Positions 1 to 10,241 of a stretch of 64,000 bases of DNA are shown piece by piece. The notes beneath the pieces were generated by a model, which saw only the letters and a program-made list of their open reading frames with translations, had not been told where the DNA came from and did no database searches. Position numbers and translations under genes: made by a program. Numbering within the stretch: position 1 is the stretch's first letter; each line of letters starts with the position of its first letter. The stretch is taken from the NCBI GenBank assembly GCA_035494735.1, contig DATJGS010000019.1:62001-126000 (forward strand), given 5' to 3'. Source of the DNA: DATJGS01 sp035494735. GTDB lineage: Bacteria > Eisenbacteria > RBG-16-71-46.

Positions 1-201
1 CCGGCTTGGGAACCGGCGGGTCCGGGGCTCACGGGCCACCATGAGGTCGGGAAATCGAGGCAGCAGGATAGCACGGCGAAGAAGAAGCGCGGCTCGGGCA
101 TGATCTGTCATCCTTGTCGTCGTCGCATGGTCTCAACGGGCGGCCGGACGTGGCTGACCGAGCCCCGGCCTTCCAGACCTTTGCCGTCGAGGAGACTCGC
201 C
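1..201. other. left edge, no gene recognised
   Basis: No convincing coding region lies here. The frame of the first gene stays open upstream to position 100, but the preferred ATG at 202 has a purine-rich ribosome site (GAGGAG) just before it, so this stretch is probably the leader and promoter of that gene or the end of an off-window gene. Confidence 0.5.
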
Positions 202-1392
202 ATGCTGCGCAGCGTCCGATCCGCGTGCCGCGTACTCGCCTTGCTCGCGCTGTTCGCCCACCGTGCTGAAGCCTCCCCCAGCGTGCCCGGGTTCCTCGTT
301 CAGAACTACGTCTCGGGGATCGTGAAGCCGTATCGCCTGGCCTTCGGCGCGGCCGGCGCGCTTTACGTGGGCAACAACTCGAACGTGGCGCCCGAGTGGG
401 TCGATCGCGTGCCCGCGGGCGGCGGCTCGTTCACGCCCTACGGCGCCACTCCGTACGACGACCCGGACGGCGTCGCGTTCGACGCGAGCGGCACGATTTC
501 GGGGACGCCAGGGTCGGTGCTCGTGGCCCGTGGCAACAACCCTGGCGGCGGCATCCTGACCGCGGTGTTCCCGGATCTGTCGGTCGCGAACATCGAAGGG
601 CCGGTCACGCTCCTCGGCAACCCCGACGACCTGGTGTTCGATCGAACCGGGCGCCTGCTCATCACCGACTTCTCCGCGGGCAACGTGCTGGTCAAGACAG
701 GCGGCGGCCCGTCTACGGTCCTGTTCACGATTCCGTCGAAGCCCACGACGATCGCGGTCGACTCCAACAATCACATCTATACGGCGGCGGACGACGGAAC
801 CATCCGGATTCACGACGCCAGCGGAACGCTCTTGAATCCGGCGTTCATCAGCGGGCTCCCGGATGCGCCGCTCGACATCGGACCCGGTGGAGCCACGTGG
901 GGCACGGATCTCTACGTGGTCGACAACGTCGCGGGCGAACTTCATCGGGTGAAACCCGACGGCTCGTCCACGACGATTGGATCGGGCTTCGACTTCGTCG
1001 CGGACATCGCGTTCGGTCCCGACTCGCTGCTCTACCTCTCGATGTACACCGACGGCTTCATCATGCGGATCTATCCACAATCGCTGGCCGGCGTCCCGGC
1101 GCTGAACGTGGGTCCGGACCTCTCGTTCTCGGCAGGCCCCAATCCGGCGCGCGGCCCGGTGCAATTCGTCGTCACGTCACGGGCGGATGCACCGGCCGGC
1201 GAACTCTCCGTGATCTCCGTCGACGGGCGGCTCGTGCGCTCGATTCACCGCGGCGTCATTCCGGCGGGGCAGTCGCGCTGGACGTGGGATCGGCGCGATG
1301 CCGAGGGCAGTCTCGTGGCGCCCGGGATCTACTTTGCGAGGCTCAGCGTCGGGCCGCAGCGGAGGACGCTGCGCATCGCCGTGGTCGAGTGA
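202..1392 (+). CDS. secreted NHL/SMP-30-type beta-propeller protein with FlgD-like C-terminal domain
   Basis: A 396-residue exported protein. The start at 202 is chosen because it follows GAGGAG and opens directly into a signal peptide (MLRSVRS..., hydrophobic core ALLALFA, Ala-rich cleavage region). Residues about 30-300 hold repeated blades of the NHL/SMP-30 type (DPDGVAFD, LGNPDDLVFDRTGRLLITD, PTTIAVDSNNHIYTA). The last 85 residues carry a FlgD-like Ig module: a PNPARGPV opening, VDGRLVRSIHRG, a WDRRDAEG turn and PGIYFARL. Such modules often act as surface-sorting tags in T9SS-like export or as stalk domains. No catalytic residues are evident, so the ligand or substrate is unknown. It converges on the copper ATPase with a 72-base gap. 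Confidence 0.8.
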   Translation: MLRSVRSACRVLALLALFAHRAEASPSVPGFLVQNYVSGIVKPYRLAFGAAGALYVGNNSNVAPEWVDRVPAGGGSFTPYGATPYDDPDGVAFDASGTISGTPGSVLVARGNNPGGGILTAVFPDLSVANIEGPVTLLGNPDDLVFDRTGRLLITDFSAGNVLVKTGGGPSTVLFTIPSKPTTIAVDSNNHIYTAADDGTIRIHDASGTLLNPAFISGLPDAPLDIGPGGATWGTDLYVVDNVAGELHRVKPDGSSTTIGSGFDFVADIAFGPDSLLYLSMYTDGFIMRIYPQSLAGVPALNVGPDLSFSAGPNPARGPVQFVVTSRADAPAGELSVISVDGRLVRSIHRGVIPAGQSRWTWDRRDAEGSLVAPGIYFARLSVGPQRRTLRIAVVE

Positions 1393-1464
1393 TCCCCACA
1401 GTCTCGAGAGCTCGCTGGAAGTGATCCGCAACAACGAGCGCTATGCGACCGCATTCGCCGGCCG

Positions 1465-3948
<2,484 letters not shown>

Positions 3949-4141
3949 GGCATCACTCCCATTCTCGAGTCGGGCACGGCAGGCGGAGCCCGCTTGGATG
4001 CGGTCGGGCGGAGAACGGCGCTCGCATGGGCCGGGCGGGACGTGGCAGCCGCTTGGCCGAGGGGAGAATACACGGGGGGCGAAGGCGGGCGTGTGGGCCG
4101 TGCGCGGCGCGGCCGCGCGGTGTGGCGGCGTCCGTCTGCCC

Positions 4142-6868
4142 CTACCGCCAGTCTCCGCTCGCGATGAACGCGCCCCAACTCGTCGGCAACGTCGAATCGT
4201 GATGGCTGCGCAGGCGCCGCAGCTCGGCGACCGCAGCGGCGCGCACGGATTCGGCGGTGCCGAGGCCGCCTCGATAGTGCGATTCGTAGAGCGTGTGCAT
4301 CCAGCGTTCGGTCGCGGCGTCGGGCACCTTCCACAAGCTCATGATCACCGTGCCCGCGCCGGCGATGCCGAACGCGCGCCGCAGCCCGAACACGCCTTCG
4401 CCCGACACCAGGCTGCCGAGCCCGGTGTCACACGCCGAGAGCACGACCCACTCGGCGTTGGAGAGATCCATCGCCGCGACTTCCTCGGCGGTGAGCAGGC
4501 CGTCCTCGTCACCCTCGCCGACGCTCGCGCGCTGATTCGCGCCGGCGAGCGCGAGGCCCGACAGCAACAGCGGATTCACGCTCCCATCCTCGCACGAAGG
4601 GTCGACAAAGAAGCCGTGCGTGGCGATATGGATGTAGCGGGCGCGTGGCGCCTCGGCCTTGAACTCCGCCTCCGTGGCCTGGCCACCCGTGCGCAGCGCC
4701 ACGTCGGCGTCCGCGAGGTGACGTGATTCCCTGAGCAGATTCGCGACGTCGCGCGCCTCGCCGGCGGTGCTCGGCAGCGCGCCGAAGCGCATCGCCTTGA
4801 GATCAGGGCAGGGCGCGAGCCCGCCGCGGAACGCCGTCGCGCCGCTCGTCGACGCGACGGCGACCGGCAACGCCGCGCCCCGATCGAAGTCGGCGCCGCC
4901 GACGGCCAGCACGGAGGCCGCGCCCGCGCGCCGTGCAACCGGTCGCGCGAGATCACGCTCGGCGTCGAGGTAATGCAGGAGCGGACCCGACTCCACGAGG
5001 TACCGATCCGCGCCGACAGGCAACGTGCCGAACGCCAGCAGCTGCAGCGCGCCATCCGGCACGAGCATCACGCGCGAGGCGCCGCCGAGTTTCGCGGCGA
5101 CCGGATCCCACACGCGCCCGCGCAGCGCGCCCGCGACCTCGCGATAGCGCCGCTCCTGGGCGCGCGGCGTCACGGTCGAGTCGCGCTGCGTGACGAGTGC
5201 GCGCCACTGGCCGATCAGCGAGTCGATCTCTGTAGCTCCGCCAAGTGACACGAGGCAAACGGGCGTTCTTCCCCCTGTCAGGATGACGGCCGCATAGCGC
5301 TGGCTCGATGTCGCGGGCGTATCCATCGTCCGCCACTCGTACTCGACGAAGCGCACGAGCGCGGTGCCGACAGGCAGAGCCCGCCGCACCTCGTCGAGTC
5401 CGAGCTGCACTTCGCCGGCGTGGCGTCGCATCTCGCGGCTGTGCATCGCGAGCGCGGCTTCCGCTTCGTCGGCTTGGCGGCGCGCCTCGTCGACGCGCGC
5501 CAGGGTCTTGGTGTCGGCGGACCCTGGGCTGCGCATGGCGAGCGCGGCGTAGCGATCGCGCGCACCGGCCCATGCGTCGCGCAGCTCGCGCGCGGTCGAA
5601 TCGGTGGACTCATCGACCGTCCTGCGCCGCTCCGCGAGTTCATCCAGTAGCAAACCGCGCGAGCGGATCAACGCGTCGAACGTCTGTGCCACTCGCGGCG
5701 ATCCTTGGGAGTCCTCGACTGCGATCGCGACCGCGAGACTCAGGCCCTCGAGCCGCGTGCCTTCGTATTGCAGGGCCTCCGACTCGTCCAATCCCTGTGC
5801 GGTGCGCCGCAAGTGCTCGCGCGTCAACTGCTCGCCCCGAAGCGCGAGGTCGAACGCTTCGTCCCGCCGTCCGAGTCGCCTGAGCACATCCGCCTCGTTG
5901 ACCGTGATCTCCGCGGTCATGGCATGACCTTCGCCGAGTGCGCCCCGGTAGATCGCGCGGGCCCGAGAGCAGTACTGCTCCTCGCGCACCGGATCTCCCA
6001 TGACTTCCGCGAGCGACCCCATGCTCTGGAGCGTCATCCCGACTTTGCCGCTCTTCGGCCCGTAGTACGCCTCGCGGACCGCCAGCGCACGGTCGTACAA
6101 CACTGCGCCCGCCGTGTAGTCCTTGAGGTCGGAGACGACGTTCGCGAGCCCAAGGAGCGCGTTGCCCAATCGCAGGCTGTCGCGCGGTGTCGCGTCATCC
6201 GCAGCCTTCACGAGGCGCTCGAAATAGGGTCGTGCGCCTTCGAGATCGCCGAGGCTCGCGACCGCGTTCGCCAGGTTCGTCAGCACGGTGCGAATCGCCG
6301 GACTCGTCGGCGAGTCCGTGCGCTGGCGAATCGCCAGCGCGCGTTCGAGCGCGCGACGCGCTTCCGCATAGTTGCGCATCTGGTGCATGACGCGGCCGTC
6401 GGCGTTGAGCGCCTCGGCGAGGGCGATCGAGTCCGGCGGCGGCATGTGGTCCAGGTACGCGAGCGAACTGCGCAACGCCGCCCGCGCGTCGTCGAACTGC
6501 GCGAGCTCGCCGAGCGCGCCGCCGACGCGAGCATCGATGCGCGCCAGCATGAGCTTGTTGGGCGGAGCGTGGCGCTCGTAGATGCCGCGGCTCAGCTCGT
6601 ACGCCGCGAGCGCAGAGTCGGGCTTCGCGCGATCGGCGAGCACGACGCCGCGGGTGAACGCATCCGCGGCGATGGCCAGTGAGTCGACGGGCGCCGGGCC
6701 AGATCCGCTCCGCGATGCGTGCGGGGGCGCTGCCGCGGCACGGGGCTCGTGCGCGGCGCGCCCGGCGGCGCAGCCGCTCGCCAGCGCGAGGAACGCGAGC
6801 GCCCACACGGCAACGACGCGGCGGGTCGCGCTCGAGCTTCGATCCGTGTCGCAATGCGGCCCCATCAT
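4142..6868 (-). CDS. TPR-CHAT (caspase-like) lipoprotein
   Basis: About 908 residues. The start at 6868 (or the adjacent ATG at 6865) is chosen because GGAGG sits about 10 bases upstream and the product then begins with a signal peptide ending LASGC, a plausible lipobox (Cys about 33). Residues about 70-450 are tetratricopeptide repeats with the usual A-L-Y/ALA-R spacing. A helical linker follows, then a C-terminal CHAT domain of the caspase clan with both catalytic residues: His in IHIATHGF (about 751) and Cys in VLSACDTG (about 813). CHAT proteins are cysteine proteases or scaffolds. It is the third gene of a sigma/anti-sigma/CHAT run, starting about 20 bases after the anti-sigma stop. Activity and target are not shown by sequence. 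Confidence 0.88.
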   Translation of the reverse strand: MMGPHCDTDRSSSATRRVVAVWALAFLALASGCAAGRAAHEPRAAAAPPHASRSGSGPAPVDSLAIAADAFTRGVVLADRAKPDSALAAYELSRGIYERHAPPNKLMLARIDARVGGALGELAQFDDARAALRSSLAYLDHMPPPDSIALAEALNADGRVMHQMRNYAEARRALERALAIRQRTDSPTSPAIRTVLTNLANAVASLGDLEGARPYFERLVKAADDATPRDSLRLGNALLGLANVVSDLKDYTAGAVLYDRALAVREAYYGPKSGKVGMTLQSMGSLAEVMGDPVREEQYCSRARAIYRGALGEGHAMTAEITVNEADVLRRLGRRDEAFDLALRGEQLTREHLRRTAQGLDESEALQYEGTRLEGLSLAVAIAVEDSQGSPRVAQTFDALIRSRGLLLDELAERRRTVDESTDSTARELRDAWAGARDRYAALAMRSPGSADTKTLARVDEARRQADEAEAALAMHSREMRRHAGEVQLGLDEVRRALPVGTALVRFVEYEWRTMDTPATSSQRYAAVILTGGRTPVCLVSLGGATEIDSLIGQWRALVTQRDSTVTPRAQERRYREVAGALRGRVWDPVAAKLGGASRVMLVPDGALQLLAFGTLPVGADRYLVESGPLLHYLDAERDLARPVARRAGAASVLAVGGADFDRGAALPVAVASTSGATAFRGGLAPCPDLKAMRFGALPSTAGEARDVANLLRESRHLADADVALRTGGQATEAEFKAEAPRARYIHIATHGFFVDPSCEDGSVNPLLLSGLALAGANQRASVGEGDEDGLLTAEEVAAMDLSNAEWVVLSACDTGLGSLVSGEGVFGLRRAFGIAGAGTVIMSLWKVPDAATERWMHTLYESHYRGGLGTAESVRAAAVAELRRLRSHHDSTLPTSWGAFIASGDWR

Positions 6869-6887
6869 GTGCGTTCGTCCTCCGCGG

Positions 6888-7886
6888 CTAGGCGCGAATG
6901 CGGAGAGAATACGTGACGGATTTCGCGTCGCGCGTTCGCGCCAACATGATCCGGTAGACGCCGGCGTGGAAGCCCTTCGCCTGCGTGAACACGAACATGC
7001 GATCGCCGTTGAAGTCGGAGCGTGGAAGCCGCTCGTCCGCGAGCGGGCTGCCATCCGGGCCGGCGATCGTCACGCGGATCGCCTCGTTGTCCGGCGCGTC
7101 GGGCGGCTCGAGCTTCAAGTACAGCTCGGTGTCGTGGGCGGTGACCTTCACGTCAAGCACCGTCTTGCGTGGCGCGCCGTCGGGCGCGCGCACCAGATCC
7201 GACGTGAACTCGGTGACCGGCGTGGAGCGCAGCACAGGCGCGGCAGCCGGCGCCGGCGCCACGTTCGGCGGGGTGACGGGCGCTGTGGTGGTCGCGGCGC
7301 CTGGCGTGGCGGTGCCACCGGGGCTTGTCGGGGCCTCGCCCGACGCTGTCGTCTCGTGCCCCGACGGGCTCGGCGTCGGATGCAGCATGGGCCACACGAT
7401 GGCGAACGACGCCGCGGTCGCGAGCGCGCCAATGAAGCCGCCGGTGAACCAGTCGCGCGTACGCGAGCGAGGGAGCGGGATGGGCGGGCGGGCGGCGCGC
7501 GACGGAGGCGCGACGCCGGGCGATCGCGTGGCGCGCGACTCGATCTCGGCGACACGCGCGCGGATCTCACCCCGATCCCACGCGTCCGCGAGCGAAGCCA
7601 GGTCCGTGCGGCATTCGTCGCATGCGACGAGGTGCGCCTCGATTGTCTCTCGATCCGGCGCGGAGAGGGATTCGGAAGCGTTCAGCCAGCGGCCGAGCAG
7701 CGTGAGCGGCAGATGCGCCGTGCCCGACCACGGCTCCGGGAAATGCTTCTCGGCCTGCTTCAGGAGGCTGGCGCACTCCGCGCACTCGCGAGCGTGCTCG
7801 AGGAAACGTGCGCTCTCCGAGTCGGGCAGCACCTCGAGCAGGTGCGCCGGTACGCACGAGCGGAACCAAGCGTGGACGTCGGTCAC
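6888..7886 (-). CDS. membrane-anchored anti-sigma factor with two zinc-finger (ZAS) motifs
   Basis: 332 residues starting at GTG 7886, which overlaps the sigma-factor stop as GTGA, so the two genes are translationally coupled. The cytoplasmic N-terminus has two HxxxCxxC motifs (His31-Cys35-Cys38 and His85-Cys89-Cys92), the signature of zinc-binding anti-sigma domains; most ZAS proteins carry one. A single membrane helix spans about residues 147-167, followed by a Pro/Thr/Ala-rich linker and a beta-rich C-terminal domain of about 95 residues predicted to be periplasmic. By family it should hold the partner sigma factor at the membrane until a signal releases it. A Met-initiated reading frame extends further upstream but covers the sigma gene out of frame and was not used. 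Confidence 0.85.
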   Translation of the reverse strand: MTDVHAWFRSCVPAHLLEVLPDSESARFLEHARECAECASLLKQAEKHFPEPWSGTAHLPLTLLGRWLNASESLSAPDRETIEAHLVACDECRTDLASLADAWDRGEIRARVAEIESRATRSPGVAPPSRAARPPIPLPRSRTRDWFTGGFIGALATAASFAIVWPMLHPTPSPSGHETTASGEAPTSPGGTATPGAATTTAPVTPPNVAPAPAAAPVLRSTPVTEFTSDLVRAPDGAPRKTVLDVKVTAHDTELYLKLEPPDAPDNEAIRVTIAGPDGSPLADERLPRSDFNGDRMFVFTQAKGFHAGVYRIMLARTRDAKSVTYSLRIRA

Positions 7887-8470
7887 GCGACCCCGCCCTT
7901 CCAGCCCGGCATGCCTTCGAGCCCAGGCTCGCCGCGCGCGATCGCCGCCTTGAGGCGCGCCTTGCAGCGTACCCAGCGCTGGCGCAGTTTGTCGTGGGAT
8001 TGATTGGTTTCGGCAGCCAGTTCCTTGAAGTCCTTCCCCATCATCACCGCAACGGTCAACTCCACACACGGCGCCTTGTGCCGCCGATAGTACTCGGCCG
8101 CGCGCGCCGCGATGAGCGTCGTGCCCTCCTCGAGCTCCACGAGCCAATCGAGCGCGTGCGCGTCGGCAACGACATCGGCGTACTCGGTGACGTCGACCGC
8201 GTGCCCCCAAACCTTGCGCCGGCGCATTACGTCCCGGCACTTGTTGCGAGCGATGGTCGTGGCCAGCTTGTCGAGGCGATCGGGCAGGCCATTCCTCCGG
8301 ACAAATACAAGAACACCCAGAACCGCGTCATAGGTGGTGTCCTCGATCACCTCCGGAGACGAACTCTGGAGCTGGAAGCGAACACTGCGCAGTATCACTT
8401 CGCGGATCTCGCGCAACTGCTCGCTCGATAGGACGTACGCGTCCGGCGCGGTCAATTCCGGAATTTCCAT
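7883..8470 (-). CDS. ECF-like RNA polymerase sigma factor
   Basis: 195 residues. Region 2 is recognisable at about residues 45-95 (YDAVLGVLVFV...LATTIARNKCRDVMRRRK), with the basic DNA-binding tail. Region 4 is the C-terminal helix-turn-helix (DFKELAAETNQSHDKLRQRWVRCKARL, about 147-175). The start at 8470 has only a weak upstream purine stretch. It is the first gene of the sigma, anti-sigma, CHAT operon and overlaps the anti-sigma gene by four bases. By family it redirects RNA polymerase to envelope- or stress-response promoters, and it probably autoregulates from the 8471-8712 divergent region; no target promoter is proven. Confidence 0.85.
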   Translation of the reverse strand: MEIPELTAPDAYVLSSEQLREIREVILRSVRFQLQSSSPEVIEDTTYDAVLGVLVFVRRNGLPDRLDKLATTIARNKCRDVMRRRKVWGHAVDVTEYADVVADAHALDWLVELEEGTTLIAARAAEYYRRHKAPCVELTVAVMMGKDFKELAAETNQSHDKLRQRWVRCKARLKAAIARGEPGLEGMPGWKGGVA

Positions 8471-8629
8471 GCCTTGGGAAGGTGGCGGCCGTATTGGCGT
8501 GGGTCCGTTGAGAGCGGACAGCGGTGCTACGCCAAACGCCTCCGCCCGGAGTGCGGGGCATGGTAGGCGGGGCCCAGGGCGCTTTCAAGAGCGGGATCAT
8601 CGCTCTCCAGGTCGCTCGAGCCGCCCCTC

Positions 8630-8645
8630 TGTGACCGGTGTCACA
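8630..8645. promoter_or_regulatory. CRP/FNR-family-like palindrome
   Basis: The sequence is TGTGA-N6-TCACA with perfect half-sites, identical to the core of the CRP consensus. It lies 68 bases before the acyltransferase start (8713) and about 160 bases before the divergent sigma-factor start (8470), a position suited to activating or repressing either. No CRP homologue is in the window, so the cognate regulator is inferred. Confidence 0.55.
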
Positions 8646-8675
8646 CCCCGGCCTTCTCCCCGACCTACCTGTCGT

Positions 8676-8692
8676 GAGGCGGCTGTCGCCTC
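8676..8692 (+). promoter_or_regulatory. short stem-loop in the leader of the acyltransferase gene
   Basis: GAGGCG and CGCCTC pair around a five-base loop, ending 9 bases before the GGAGG ribosome site (8702-8706). It could modulate ribosome access; six base pairs is short, so this is tentative. Confidence 0.3.
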
Positions 8693-8712
8693 TTAAGGAC
8701 TGGAGGCCGACG

Positions 8713-9525
8713 ATGCCCCTCGAAACGCCGGACATTGTGTTCCAAGAGCTGACCGAGCCCGAGCTGCTGCGGGAAAGCATGGCGCTGCGCTTCTCGAACT
8801 ACCGCGAGACCAAGGGGCTGTGCCTCATGGAGTCCCTGGACACGGCCAGCGGTCTCGACGTCGACGAGTTCGACACGAGGTCGCGGCACTTCGGCCTGGT
8901 GGCCAGGACGGGGGATCGCGCGCGGCTGATGGGAAGCGTGCGTCTGATTCAGGAGTCGCCGTCGCCGCACGCCGCATCCGTGTTCGCCGCCGTGGCCGAA
9001 GCGCCGACTGCTCGTGCCCGACTCGCGCCGCGGCTCCACACGCCGCTTTCCCTCGTCCATTACACCGAGGCGCGTGAGGATGTGTTGGCCTTGATCGAGC
9101 AGGCCCATGCCCGAGACGAGCACGTGATCGAGGCCAGCCGATTGGTGTTCTCGCGCGAGTGCCGCGGGTTTGGGTTGTCTGGAATCAAGAGTCTCGCCGA
9201 GTTCGTGGTGCTGGGCTGCACGGCCGTACAGGACCGCATGACTCGCGTCTCCAACGCCCTCGTTCAGTGCAGGGCCCATCACGGAGCCTTCTATCGGTCG
9301 GTCGGGTTCCGCCCGCTCCGGGGACGGTCCTTCGTCACGGAACCCAAGCTCGGGCTCTCGATGAACGTATTCCACCGCCGGCCCGAGTGGACATCGGACG
9401 AAGTCCGCGCGACGTGCGGGAGACTCGCCGACGCTGTCGAGCGCGTCGGGCTCGCACGATTCGGTGACTTCGTACCCGACGCCGACCGCGTTCGCGGCCG
9501 GCTTTCCGTGGAGGTGGCGGCGTGA
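8713..9525 (+). CDS. LuxI-like N-acyltransferase (AHL synthase / exosortase-associated acyltransferase fold)
   Basis: 270 residues. ATG 8713 is chosen over an in-frame GTG at 8638 because GGAGG lies six bases before it and 8638 falls inside the CRP-like palindrome. Hallmarks of the autoinducer-synthase/GNAT fold are visible: DEFDTRSRHF (about 51-60), GSVRLI (74-79) and EASRLVFS (140-148), matching the conserved Glu/Arg of LuxI enzymes and N-acyl amino acid synthases. By family it moves an acyl group from acyl-ACP or acyl-CoA to an amino acid or homoserine lactone. Its length resembles the acyltransferases found with PEP-CTERM/exosortase loci, but none is in the window. It overlaps the next gene as GTGA. 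No LuxR partner is visible. Confidence 0.7.
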   Translation: MPLETPDIVFQELTEPELLRESMALRFSNYRETKGLCLMESLDTASGLDVDEFDTRSRHFGLVARTGDRARLMGSVRLIQESPSPHAASVFAAVAEAPTARARLAPRLHTPLSLVHYTEAREDVLALIEQAHARDEHVIEASRLVFSRECRGFGLSGIKSLAEFVVLGCTAVQDRMTRVSNALVQCRAHHGAFYRSVGFRPLRGRSFVTEPKLGLSMNVFHRRPEWTSDEVRATCGRLADAVERVGLARFGDFVPDADRVRGRLSVEVAA

Positions 9526-10241
9526 ACACAGAGCGCATCGCGACGAGGAGATCGCTGGGCTCGCTCATCCTCAACGCCGCGCTTGTGGCGCTCGTCCTCA
9601 TTGCGCCGCTGATCGGATCGGAGCGCCTGCTCGCACCCGCGCCGTGGATTGCGGCGGCAGCGGCGTGGCTCCTGCTTGTCTCGCAGCCACGCCTCGATCG
9701 ACGCACCGCATGGTCGCGCGACGCGCAGGACCAGCGCTCGGCTGCAGGGATCTTCGCGTCGATGATCGCGATGCTCGTGCTCGCAGTCGCCGAGTATCGA
9801 TTCCGTGGCGGCTTGCTGCCGTTGACGGAGACCGCCGCGGTCGCGGCCGGCACCGCGTGCATCGTCGTCGGCTTCGCGATCCGTCTCTGGGCGATCCGCG
9901 TGCTCGGCGCGTACTTCACGTCGACCGTCGAGGTCGACAAGCGCCAGCCGGTTGTCACGGCCGGGCCCTACGCGTGCGTGCGCCATCCCTCGTACACCGG
10001 CGCGCTGCTGATCGCACTCGGGCTCGTGGTGCTGTTTCGAAGCGCGCTTGGGCTCGGCGTGGTGCTCGCGCTCGTCCTGCCCTCGTACGCCCGGCGCATC
10101 AACGTCGAGGAGCGGTCACTCGTCGACGCTCTCGGCACGCGGTATCGGGCGTACCGGGACGTCGTGCCGGCGCTCGTGCCGCGGCTGAACGGGCTCCGAC
10201 GGCGCCTGGCGGCGAATGATCTGCCTGGAGATCTCAGATGA
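9522..10241 (+). CDS. membrane isoprenylcysteine carboxyl methyltransferase-like protein
   Basis: 239 residues starting at GTG 9522 inside the preceding stop. It is polytopic, with about five hydrophobic segments (residues 14-33, 39-55, 80-95, 104-124 and 160-180). The C-terminal half has the ICMT/PEMT signature: a GPYACVRHPSYTG loop (about 147-160) and a downstream EERSLVDALGTRYRAYRDVVPALVP segment, which in this superfamily binds S-adenosylmethionine and the lipid-like substrate at the membrane. In bacteria the substrate is usually unknown, since prenylated CaaX proteins are lacking. Coupling to the acyltransferase suggests that it modifies the acylated product, but that is inference. Confidence 0.78.
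   Translation: MNTERIATRRSLGSLILNAALVALVLIAPLIGSERLLAPAPWIAAAAAWLLLVSQPRLDRRTAWSRDAQDQRSAAGIFASMIAMLVLAVAEYRFRGGLLPLTETAAVAAGTACIVVGFAIRLWAIRVLGAYFTSTVEVDKRQPVVTAGPYACVRHPSYTGALLIALGLVVLFRSALGLGVVLALVLPSYARRINVEERSLVDALGTRYRAYRDVVPALVPRLNGLRRRLAANDLPGDLR

Noticed and set aside
4142..8470. CRISPR-associated type III-E context for the TPR-CHAT protein
   Set aside because: No repeat array or Cas gene anywhere in the window; only the sigma/anti-sigma association is analogous.
8638..8712. upstream GTG start for the LuxI-like gene
   Set aside because: It lies inside the CRP-like palindrome and lacks a ribosome site; ATG 8713 has GGAGG at proper spacing.
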